Positions 7,042-13,460 of a stretch of DNA of 13,692 nt are shown here, piece after piece; within the stretch, counting starts at the first letter, position 1, and each line of letters begins with the position of its first letter. Location: NCBI GenBank assembly GCA_945903655.1, contig CAMDOY010000061.1:1-13692 (forward strand), written 5' to 3'. The translations under genes and the position numbers were made by a program. Source of the DNA: Rhizobium sp. Q54 (GTDB taxonomy: Bacteria; Pseudomonadota; Alphaproteobacteria; Rhizobiales; Beijerinckiaceae). Under the pieces are notes generated by a model. It saw nothing but the letters and a program-made list of their open reading frames with translations, did no database searches and was not told the DNA's origin.

Positions 7042-7305
7042 CTAGATGATAAGAGCTTCGATTCCGACGCTTCGCGCGAGATGGTCGAAGACTACAAGCC
7101 ATGGGCGGACATTCTGCCCAAATCCAACCGCGAAAATCGGCTCCACTTCGGTAAGCACCTCTACCCAGTCAGCAATCTCGGCCAGAGGTTTCTCAAAATT
7201 ATCAAAACCTTTAAAGCAATCGCTACACGCCATAAGAAAATCGTCTGTAATTTCCTCGTCGGCCTGAATTTGGTCTGCGCGCTTGATTGGCTTAAATAAC
7301 GCCAA
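7042..7305 (-). CDS. Doubtful small hypothetical protein downstream of tolB
   Basis: An 87-codon frame opens with TTG at 7303-7305, four bases after the tolB stop, and ends with TAG at 7042-7044. The product is acidic and mixed in composition (for example 'ADEEITDDFLMACSDCF' and 'LAEIADWVEVLTEVEPIF'), reads like a soluble protein, and has an internal ATG 24 codons in. I recognise no family. The upstream sequence lacks a clear ribosome binding site. The opposite strand is also open over nearly the same span (about 7006-7299), so either or both could be chance. It is listed because the position, directly behind tolB where pal or cpoB is usual, deserves a check. Confidence 0.28.
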   Translation of the reverse strand: MALFKPIKRADQIQADEEITDDFLMACSDCFKGFDNFEKPLAEIADWVEVLTEVEPIFAVGFGQNVRPWLVVFDHLARSVGIEALII

Positions 7306-7308
7306 ATT

Positions 7309-8619
7309 CTAATTCAGCGGCGACCACGAGGGGTCGGAGCCGAAGGTGGGGGTGGGGATCTGGAATTCACCGCGTCCGAACACATCCACCATGTAGAGCT
7401 TGGGGCCGCTCTGCCCGCCGCCTTCGCGGAAGAACATGACATAGAGCCCATTGGGCGCCCAGGTCGGCCCCTCGTTGTGGAAGCCTTCGGTCAGCATGCG
7501 CTCACCCGTGCCATCGGGCTTCATCACGCCGATGCCAAATTGGCCGCTCTTCTGGCGGGTGAAGGCGATGAAATCGCCCTTGGGGGACCACACCGGCGTC
7601 GAATAGCGCGCGCCCTCGTTGAAGGAGATGCGCTTGGCGCCGCCGCCTGACCCGCCCATTACATAGATCTGTTGCGACCCGCCGCGATCGGACTCGAAGA
7701 CGATCTGCGATCCATCGGGCGCATAGGAGGGCGAGGTGTCGATGCCCGCCGTATCGGTGAGGCGCGTGGTGGCGCGCGAGCGCAGGTCCATGGTGAAGAG
7801 ATTGGTGGCGGAGCCCTGGGAGAGCGACATGATCACCCGCTGCCCATCGGGCGAGAAGCGCGGCGCGAAGGTCATGCCCGGAAAATTGCCGACGACCTCG
7901 CGCTGGCCGTTTTCGATGTTCATGAGATAGACGCTGGGATCCCCGCGCCCGAAGGCCATGTAGGTCACATCCTGCGAGGCCGGTGAGAAGCGCGGCGTCA
8001 GCACCAGCTCGTCGCCGCGCGTGAGATAGCGGATATTGGCGCCGTCCTGATCGACGATGGCGAGCCGCTTCACGCGGCGCTCCTTCGGCCCGCTTTCATT
8101 CACGAAGACCACGCGGCTGTCGCACCAGCCCTTTTCGCCGGTAATGCGCGTGAAGATCGCGTCCGACACGATATGCGCGACGCGGCGGGAGTTGTTGGGA
8201 TCGGTCACATATTGCTGGCCCGCCACCTGCTGGCCGGTCGCCACATCCCACAGGCGGAACTCGGTCTTGAGGCGTCCATCGGGCGCGCGCCCGGCCCGGC
8301 CCGTCACGACGAACTGGGCGTTGACCATTTTCCATTGATCGATCGGGGGCGCTTCGGGATTGGTGTTTTTCTCCACGAAGGTCGCGGGATCCACCGGCTT
8401 CAGGAAGACGGAGCGGCGGAAATTGTTGGTGATGATCTGCGTCGCCTGCGCCCCGCCATCGCCGCCGAAATTGGTGATGGCGATGAGGATCGGCTGGAAG
8501 CCCGAGCCGCGCTTGATGTCGAGATTGGCCTGCGCGAGCACAGGGCCCAAGGGCGTGGAGGCGATGGGCGCGGCGGCGAGGAGAGCGGCGGCCTGGCGAC
8601 GGGTGAGAAAGGTGCTCAT
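7309..8619 (-). CDS. tolB: Tol-Pal system periplasmic beta-propeller protein TolB
   Basis: The 436-residue protein matches TolB in length and architecture. It has an N-terminal export signal ending near AQA at 29-31, an N-terminal domain to about residue 160 ('FVVTGRAGRAPDGRLKTEFR' at 103-122 is characteristic), and a six-bladed propeller from about 168 to the end. Blades repeat the pattern 'P-x-(F/W)-S-P-(D/N)-G-x-x-(I/V)', for example APRFSPDGQRVIMS, SPSYAPDGSQIVFESDRGG and TPVWSPKGDFIAFTR. TolB links the TolQRA motor to Pal during outer-membrane constriction at division. The signal contains twin arginines (TRRQAAALL, Arg7-Arg8), so Tat export is possible. The ATG at 8619 is chosen because the signal peptide starts there and AGGA lies about 11 bases upstream; the frame continues upstream but overlaps tolA. 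It lies 70 bases after tolA. Pal does not follow. Confidence 0.95.
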   Translation of the reverse strand: MSTFLTRRQAAALLAAAPIASTPLGPVLAQANLDIKRGSGFQPILIAITNFGGDGGAQATQIITNNFRRSVFLKPVDPATFVEKNTNPEAPPIDQWKMVNAQFVVTGRAGRAPDGRLKTEFRLWDVATGQQVAGQQYVTDPNNSRRVAHIVSDAIFTRITGEKGWCDSRVVFVNESGPKERRVKRLAIVDQDGANIRYLTRGDELVLTPRFSPASQDVTYMAFGRGDPSVYLMNIENGQREVVGNFPGMTFAPRFSPDGQRVIMSLSQGSATNLFTMDLRSRATTRLTDTAGIDTSPSYAPDGSQIVFESDRGGSQQIYVMGGSGGGAKRISFNEGARYSTPVWSPKGDFIAFTRQKSGQFGIGVMKPDGTGERMLTEGFHNEGPTWAPNGLYVMFFREGGGQSGPKLYMVDVFGRGEFQIPTPTFGSDPSWSPLN

Positions 8620-8689
8620 ATCGGGTCGGTCCTGAAAAGCGCACGGATGAAGATCGGGGTCTCGGGCAAGCTGTGAAGGAGAGACGGGG

Positions 8690-9844
8690 TCATCCCGCCA
8701 TCTCCTCGGGGTCGAAGCGCAGGATGCGGCTCTTCCATTCGTTATGGTAGGGCGCGAACTGGGCGGGGATCGGGAGCGGATCGCAGCGGCGCACGGCGCG
8801 CAGGGCGCTTTCGGCGAGGCTGCGCAGATTGGGATCGCTGGGCGGATTGAGCAGCACGGGCTCGATGGTGAGCGCGCCATTGACCGCAAATTCCACCTTG
8901 ATCTGCGGAATATAACGCGCCGCCGACAGACCCACATAGGTCCAGCACTGTTTATAACGATCCTGCATCAGCCCATCGAGCTGACCCATGAGCGAGGGCG
9001 ACATGCGCGCCGCGCTGGCGGTCGGCGCGCCCAAGGAGGCCTGCTGGCTGGCGGTGCGCGCGGTGGAGGCCCTCTGCGCCGGCGCCTCGCGCGACAGCAG
9101 GGCGGCCACCGCGTCGGTGTCAAACTTCGACTTCACGGAATTCTCATCGCCGGATTTCGGACGCGCGGCGGGCTTCTGCGGCTCGGTCTTCTCGAGCAGC
9201 TTGGAGATCGCGGTGGGGTCGAGCGGCTTCTCCTCCGCCTTGGGCCGCACCGGCGGCTTGGGGGGCGGCGGGGGCGTGGGCGGCGCGACCTCGGCCTTCT
9301 TGGGCTCTTCCTTCGGCCGCTGCGGCGGCTTGGGGGGCTCCACGGGCTCGGCGTCGGGCTTGGGCGGCGGCGCTTCCACCTTGGCGGGCTCGGGCGGGCG
9401 CACGGGCTTGGGCGGCTCGGGCTTCGGAGGCTCGGGCTTTGGCGGCTCAGGCGGCAGGGCCGCGACCTTGGGGGGCGGCGGCGGCGTCGCGGGTTGGGGG
9501 GGCGTGGGCTGGGGCTCGTTGGCCTCGCCGGGATCGGGCAGACGCTTGAGCGGGGGGGGCGGCGCCGGAATGTCCGTCTTGGCCTCCACGCGCGGGGTCG
9601 GCTTCTTCTCTTCGACCTCGGCGACCTTGTCGGCCTTCACGGGCGTGGGCGCGGCCTGCTTGGCGGTCTTCTCGCCCTTCATGATCTCGTTGAACTGGCT
9701 GTCCGTCACGATCTCGACCGGCACGGACTCCTGCGCATCCATGAAAGGCTTGGTCTCCGTGAAGCTGACAAGCGTCCCCGCCAGCAGCGCCAGATGCACC
9801 GCCGCCGACAAAACATTGCCAGGCTGGGAGAGAGAGACCTTCAC
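8690..9844 (-). CDS. tolA: Tol-Pal system protein TolA (proline-rich type)
   Basis: The 384-residue protein has three parts. One N-terminal membrane helix (about 10-28) anchors it and contacts TolQR. A long Pro/Lys/Glu-rich linker (about 62-235) with PPKP and PPPPP runs spans the periplasm. A globular C-terminal domain (about 285-384) carries the two cysteines expected for the TolA-III disulfide, Cys300 (YKQCWTY) and Cys354 (RRCDPLPIP). TolA transmits proton-motive energy from TolQR to TolB/Pal. E. coli TolA has a long Ala/Lys helix as linker; here it is TonB-like and proline-rich, so a TonB label is the alternative, but the position between tolR and tolB settles it. The start is GTG at 9844, 10 bases after the tolR stop, inside an alternating CG run (about 9844-9853). 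No strong Shine-Dalgarno is visible, so coupling to tolR is likely. Confidence 0.9.
   Translation of the reverse strand: MKVSLSQPGNVLSAAVHLALLAGTLVSFTETKPFMDAQESVPVEIVTDSQFNEIMKGEKTAKQAAPTPVKADKVAEVEEKKPTPRVEAKTDIPAPPPPLKRLPDPGEANEPQPTPPQPATPPPPPKVAALPPEPPKPEPPKPEPPKPVRPPEPAKVEAPPPKPDAEPVEPPKPPQRPKEEPKKAEVAPPTPPPPPKPPVRPKAEEKPLDPTAISKLLEKTEPQKPAARPKSGDENSVKSKFDTDAVAALLSREAPAQRASTARTASQQASLGAPTASAARMSPSLMGQLDGLMQDRYKQCWTYVGLSAARYIPQIKVEFAVNGALTIEPVLLNPPSDPNLRSLAESALRAVRRCDPLPIPAQFAPYHNEWKSRILRFDPEEMAG
9404..9448. repeat. Three tandem 15-bp units in tolA encoding EPPKP repeats
   Basis: Units at 9404-9418, 9419-9433 and 9434-9448 (GGGCTTGGGCGGCTC and two close variants) sit in tandem on the plus strand and encode three EPPKP units in the TolA linker. 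Such in-frame repeats can change linker length by slippage without breaking the frame. Confidence 0.85.
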
Positions 9845-9854
9845 GCGCGCGCGC

Positions 9855-10301
9855 TCACTTCTTTTCCTGCTCGGTCACCAACGCGACCTTCTTGTATCCG
9901 GCGCTGGTGATGATCGACATCACCTGCGCCACGCGGCCATAGTTCACGGCCCTGGAGCCGCGCACATAGATGCGCTCGTCAAAGCCCGCCTTCGCCAGAC
10001 CCGCGATGCGCGCGCCGAGCTCCTCGATCTGCACGGGCTGATCCATGACGAAGATTGCGCCCGAATCGTCCACCGCCACGCTGAGCGGCTTCTGGTCGAT
10101 GTTGAGCGCCGAGGCCTTCGTCTCCGGCAGATCAATCGCCACGCCTGTCGCGAGCAAGGGCGCCGCCACCATGAAGATGATCAGCAACACCAGCATCACG
10201 TCGATGAAGGGCGTCATGTTGATTTCGGCCATGGCGCCATAGCGCGGCACGCCGCGTCTGCGACGCCCGCCCTTGTTCCCGGCTCCGACTGACATTCCCA
10301 T
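9855..10301 (-). CDS. tolR: Tol-Pal system protein TolR (ExbD family)
   Basis: The 148-residue ExbD/TolR-family protein is the second motor component. An Arg-rich cytoplasmic tail (GGRRRRGVPR, 11-20) leads into the conserved AEINMTPFIDVMLVLLIIFM segment (about 25-44). There Asp34 corresponds to the essential membrane aspartate that takes part in proton flow (Asp23 in E. coli TolR). A periplasmic domain of about 95 residues follows ('VYVRGSR'-like IYVRGSRAVNYGRVAQVM). The ATG at 10301 is preceded by AAGGGG about 8 bases away; a second ATG two codons later is less well placed. It lies 11 bases after tolQ and 10 before tolA, so the three form one tight transcription unit. Confidence 0.95.
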   Translation of the reverse strand: MGMSVGAGNKGGRRRRGVPRYGAMAEINMTPFIDVMLVLLIIFMVAAPLLATGVAIDLPETKASALNIDQKPLSVAVDDSGAIFVMDQPVQIEELGARIAGLAKAGFDERIYVRGSRAVNYGRVAQVMSIITSAGYKKVALVTEQEKK

Positions 10302-10312
10302 GGCGGCGCCCC

Positions 10313-11044
10313 TTAAACCCGGTCGCGTTCGTTGGCGACATGCTGGTCGATCTGCCGCGACAGGATCGAGGAGAACTCATCGGCGAAGGATTCCATCCGC
10401 GCCTGGGAGCGCGCCACCTTGCCTTGCAGGATGTTGTAGAAAATCAGCGCGGGGATGGCCGCGAAGAGGCCGATGGCGGTGGCGAAGAGCGCCTCCGCGA
10501 TGCCCGGCGCCACCACCGCCAGCGAGGTGTTCTTGGAGGCGGCGATGGAGCGGAACGAACTCATGATGCCCCAGACCGTGCCGAAGAGGCCCACGAAAGG
10601 CCCCGCCGAGGCGACGGAGGCCAGCACCAGCAATTGGGACTCCAGCCGCTCGACCTCGCGGGCGATGGTCACGTCCAGCACCTTCTCGATGCGCGCCTGC
10701 AGGCCCATGAAGGCGGAGGCGGCGCCGGTGAAGGAGCGCTTCCATTCGCGCATGGCCGCCACGAAGAGCGCGCCCATGCCGGTGACCGGACGCTGGGAGA
10801 GCACCTGATAGAGATCCTCCAGGGAATTGCCGGACCAGAAGGTCTCCTCGAAGGCGTCCATCTGCTTTTGCAGGCGCCGCAGCAGCAGCACCTTGTCGAT
10901 GATGATGGCCCAGCACCAGACGGAGGCGGCCAGCAGGCCCAGCATGACAACCTTGACGACCAGATGCGCCGCCCAGAACATGCCCCAGAGCGTCACCTCC
11001 GTTGCGACGCCTGCGGCTCCCGATGCGATCTCGGCAGGATTCAT
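10313..11044 (-). CDS. tolQ: Tol-Pal system protein TolQ (MotA/ExbB family)
   Basis: The 243-residue inner-membrane protein forms the stator of the TolQR proton channel, which powers TolA movement during outer-membrane constriction. Three membrane helices are visible at about 27-50, 138-162 and 178-205, separated by a long cytoplasmic loop as in MotA/ExbB proteins. The family signature 'SAGPFVGLFGTVWGIMSSF' at about 146-164 is intact, as is 'APGIAEALFATAIGLFAAIP' at 179-198. The ATG at 11044 has GAGGA about 7 bases upstream. It is the first tol gene here; the acyl-CoA thioesterase gene ybgC that usually precedes tolQ is absent, and the upstream gene is divergent. Confidence 0.96.
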   Translation of the reverse strand: MNPAEIASGAAGVATEVTLWGMFWAAHLVVKVVMLGLLAASVWCWAIIIDKVLLLRRLQKQMDAFEETFWSGNSLEDLYQVLSQRPVTGMGALFVAAMREWKRSFTGAASAFMGLQARIEKVLDVTIAREVERLESQLLVLASVASAGPFVGLFGTVWGIMSSFRSIAASKNTSLAVVAPGIAEALFATAIGLFAAIPALIFYNILQGKVARSQARMESFADEFSSILSRQIDQHVANERDRV

Positions 11045-11255
11045 CTCATCGTCCTCAAACAGTGCGGGGGAAAGGCGTAGCCGTTCCTCACCGCAAATTC
11101 CGTCAATTGTTTGGCCGGGCCATGGCGAGGCGCCAGGGCCGACCTATATTCCCAACGTCAGTTAAGCCCTTCTCAGGGTTAACGACCGGTTAGCGGAGCC
11201 CTAATTAGCCTCGCAGATGCAGCAAAAGCGGGGCCAAACCTCTGGAGACTGCCCC

Positions 11256-11549
11256 ATGAAAGGCGGAATCGCCCTCGCCATTCTGATTTTCACCGGCGCC
11301 ACGGCCCCGGCGCTGGCCCAGCGCGCCTCGACCCCCGCCATGTCCTGCCGGGCGGCTACGACGCTGGTGGCGCGGCACGGCGCGGTGGTGCTGGGCACGG
11401 GGCCGGACCTCTATGACCGCTATGTGGTCAACGAGAGCTTCTGCCCCATCGGCTATTTCGCCCGCCCCGCCTTCCTGCCCACCCGCGACAATCCCCAGTG
11501 CTACGTGGGCTATTATTGCAGCGGCATCTCGCCCTTTCCGGGGCGGTGA
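11256..11549 (+). CDS. Small secreted protein with four cysteines, function unknown
   Basis: The 97-residue product has a clear Sec signal peptide (MKGGIALAILIFTGATAPALAQ, likely cut after ALA or AQ near 21-22) and a short mature domain with Cys31, Cys63, Cys82 and Cys88, probably two disulfides. The pattern SCRAATTLVARHGAVVLGTG, then YDRYVVNESFC, then PTRDNPQCYVGYYC resembles a conserved small periplasmic protein common in Hyphomicrobiales, for which I know no function. The start at 11256 is chosen because the signal peptide begins there and GGAG lies 8 bases upstream; an ATG at 11217 would put 13 charged residues in front. It is divergent from tolQ with 211 bases between them, and 20 bases before the MFS gene, so those two may share a transcript. 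Confidence 0.75.
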   Translation: MKGGIALAILIFTGATAPALAQRASTPAMSCRAATTLVARHGAVVLGTGPDLYDRYVVNESFCPIGYFARPAFLPTRDNPQCYVGYYCSGISPFPGR

Positions 11550-11569
11550 AGCCCGGATAAGCTGGGGGC

Positions 11570-12784
11570 ATGAGCATCACCCTCGCCCCCAGCCCCATTG
11601 ATTCCCCCGCCGCCTGGCGCCGCCTCGTCATCAGCCTCGCCGTGGGGAGCGTCGGCTGCGTCGGCTTCTGGTCCTATGTGGTGGCCCTGCCCGCCGTGCA
11701 GGCGGATTTTGGCGTGACGCGGGGGGAGGCCTCCCTGCCCTATACGCTGATCATGGTGGGCTTCGCCTTTGGCGGGCTCGTCATGGGCTGGATCACCGAC
11801 CGCTTCGGCGTCTTCACCGCGCTGGCGGGCGGCGCTGTCGTGATGGCCTTGGCCTACGGGCTGGCGGGGATCTCCACGGGCATCGTCTCCTTCGCCCTGG
11901 CGCAGGCCCTGCTAGGCATGGGCTGCTCGGCCTGTTTCTCGCCGCTGATGGCGGATATTTCCCACTGGTTCGAACGCAGGCGCGGCCTCGCGGTCACCCT
12001 CGTCTCCAGCGGCAACTATGTGGCGGGCGCCGTCTGGCCGCCGGTGATCCAATATGTGATCGAAACGAGCGGTTGGCGCGCGGCCCATTTCGGCCTTGGC
12101 GTGCTCTGCATCGCCGTGGTGCTGCCGCTGGCCTTTTTGATGAAGACCCGCCCGCCTGCAGGCGCGACCGCCAAAGGCGCCCCCAGGCCCCTGCAGGGGA
12201 TCATCGACATCCCGCCCCGCGCCCTGCTGACGCTCATCGCCGTGGCGGGCTTCGCCTGTTGCATGGCCATGGCCATGCCGCAGGTGCATCTGGTCGCCTA
12301 TTGCGCGGATCTGGGCTACGGGCCTGCCCAGGGGGCGCAGATGCTCTCCCTCATGCTGACGCTGGGCATCGTCAGCCGCATCATCTCCGGCCTCATCTGC
12401 GACCGCATCGGCGGGCTGATGACCCTGCTGATCGGCTCGGCGGCCCAGGGCCTCGCCCTGCTGCTCTACATGTTCTTTGACGGGCTCGCCTCGCTCTACC
12501 TGATCTCGGCCCTCTTCGGCCTGTTTCAGGGGGGCATCATCCCCATGTACGCCATCATCGTGCGCGAATATTTCCCCGCCGGGAAAGCGGGCGCCAATCT
12601 GGGCCTCATCATCATGGCGACCCTGCTGGGCATGGCGGTGGGCGGCTGGTTGTCGGGCGTGATCTTCGACTGGACGGGCTCCTACCGCGCCGCCTTCTTC
12701 AATGGCGTGCTTTGGAATCTGGTCAATCTGGCTCTGGTGGCGCTGATCATCTGGCGGCGGCGCCCTGCGCCCGTGCTGGCGTGA
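11570..12784 (+). CDS. Major facilitator superfamily transporter (MCT/OFA-like)
   Basis: The 404-residue protein has about 12 hydrophobic helices, with a loop near 192-216 separating the two halves. Motif A-like loops are present in both halves: GWITDRFGVFTALAGG at 73-88 and SGLICDRIGGLMTLLIG at 273-289. A 'REYFPAGKAGANLGLIIMA' segment at 332-350 is typical of monocarboxylate and oxalate/formate-type carriers. It probably moves a small carboxylate or similar metabolite across the inner membrane; the substrate and direction cannot be read from the sequence. A run of G residues (GGGGGC) directly before the ATG is the only ribosome-binding candidate. It lies 20 bases after the secreted-protein gene and 58 before ruvA. 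Confidence 0.92.
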   Translation: MSITLAPSPIDSPAAWRRLVISLAVGSVGCVGFWSYVVALPAVQADFGVTRGEASLPYTLIMVGFAFGGLVMGWITDRFGVFTALAGGAVVMALAYGLAGISTGIVSFALAQALLGMGCSACFSPLMADISHWFERRRGLAVTLVSSGNYVAGAVWPPVIQYVIETSGWRAAHFGLGVLCIAVVLPLAFLMKTRPPAGATAKGAPRPLQGIIDIPPRALLTLIAVAGFACCMAMAMPQVHLVAYCADLGYGPAQGAQMLSLMLTLGIVSRIISGLICDRIGGLMTLLIGSAAQGLALLLYMFFDGLASLYLISALFGLFQGGIIPMYAIIVREYFPAGKAGANLGLIIMATLLGMAVGGWLSGVIFDWTGSYRAAFFNGVLWNLVNLALVALIIWRRRPAPVLA

Positions 12785-12842
12785 GGTCGCGCAAGGCGCG
12801 CCGCTGCTGTAGCATGGGCTTCCACTCGAATCGGCGGGCGAC

Positions 12843-13460
12843 ATGATCGGCAAGCTCAAGGGCGTCATCGACTCCTATGGCGAGGATTTCGTGATCCTCG
12901 ACGTGCATGGGGTCGGCTATGTGGTGCAATGCTCCGTGCGCACCCTGCAAAAGCTGCCCAAGCCCGGCGAGGCCGCCTCGCTCGCCATCGAGACGCAGGT
13001 GCGCGAGGACGCGATCCGCCTCTTCGGCTTCTCCTCCGATGGGGAGCGCGACTGGTTCCGCCTGTTGCAGAGCGTACAGGGGGTGGGCTCCAAGGTGGCG
13101 CTGGCGATTCTGGGGGTGCTCGGCCCCGGGGATCTCGCCACCGCCCTGGCGACGCAGGACAAGACCATGGTCTCCCGCGCGCCCGGCGTCGGCCCCAAGC
13201 TGGCCGCCCGCATCGTGGCCGAACTGAAAGACAAGGCCCCCGCCTTCGGCTCCGTGGACCCCGCCGTGGTGCGCCTGGCGGGCGAAGATGAGGCCAAGAC
13301 CGCCCCCAAACCCGTGCAGGACGCCATCTCCGCCCTCGTAAATCTGGGCTACGGCCGCCCCCAAGCCGCCGCCGCCGTGGCGGCGAGCGTGAAGGCGCTG
13401 GGGGAAGCGGCGGAGACGTCGGCGCTGATCAGGCGGGGGTTGAAGGAGTTGGCTGGGTAG
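12843..13460 (+). CDS. ruvA: Holliday junction branch migration complex subunit RuvA
   Basis: The 205-residue protein (E. coli RuvA has 203) binds four-way DNA junctions and loads the RuvB motor for branch migration in recombination repair. Domain I is the OB-fold MIGKLKGVIDSYGEDFVILD... to about 62 and carries the acidic pin residues Glu55-Asp56 (VREDAIRLFGF), at the same numbers as in E. coli. Domain II has two helix-hairpin-helix motifs, QGVGSKVALAIL (79-90) and PGVGPKLAARIVAEL (114-128). Domain III, the RuvB-binding part, begins near 155 (KPVQDAISALVNLGYGRPQA). All parts are intact. The usual partners ruvC (upstream) and ruvB (downstream) are not adjacent: an MFS gene precedes it, and a palindromic element starts right at its stop. 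Confidence 0.97.
   Translation: MIGKLKGVIDSYGEDFVILDVHGVGYVVQCSVRTLQKLPKPGEAASLAIETQVREDAIRLFGFSSDGERDWFRLLQSVQGVGSKVALAILGVLGPGDLATALATQDKTMVSRAPGVGPKLAARIVAELKDKAPAFGSVDPAVVRLAGEDEAKTAPKPVQDAISALVNLGYGRPQAAAAVAASVKALGEAAETSALIRRGLKELAG

Noticed and set aside
7287..7305. Hairpin TTGGC-N9-GCCAA just after the tolB stop as a terminator
   Set aside because: The stem is only 5 bp with a 9-base loop, and on the tolB strand no T-run follows.
8744..10292. Two long plus-strand frames (388 and 434 codons) rich in Gly, Arg, Leu and Ser
   Set aside because: They are mirror images of the proline-rich tolA linker. tolQ-tolR-tolA-tolB on the other strand explains the DNA fully.
11077..11106. TTGACG (minus strand, 11101-11106) as a -35 for tolQ
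   Set aside because: The hexamer is good, but at 17-18 bases spacing the -10 is GGCTAC or GCTACG, which matches consensus at only 1-2 positions. No tolQ promoter can be called.
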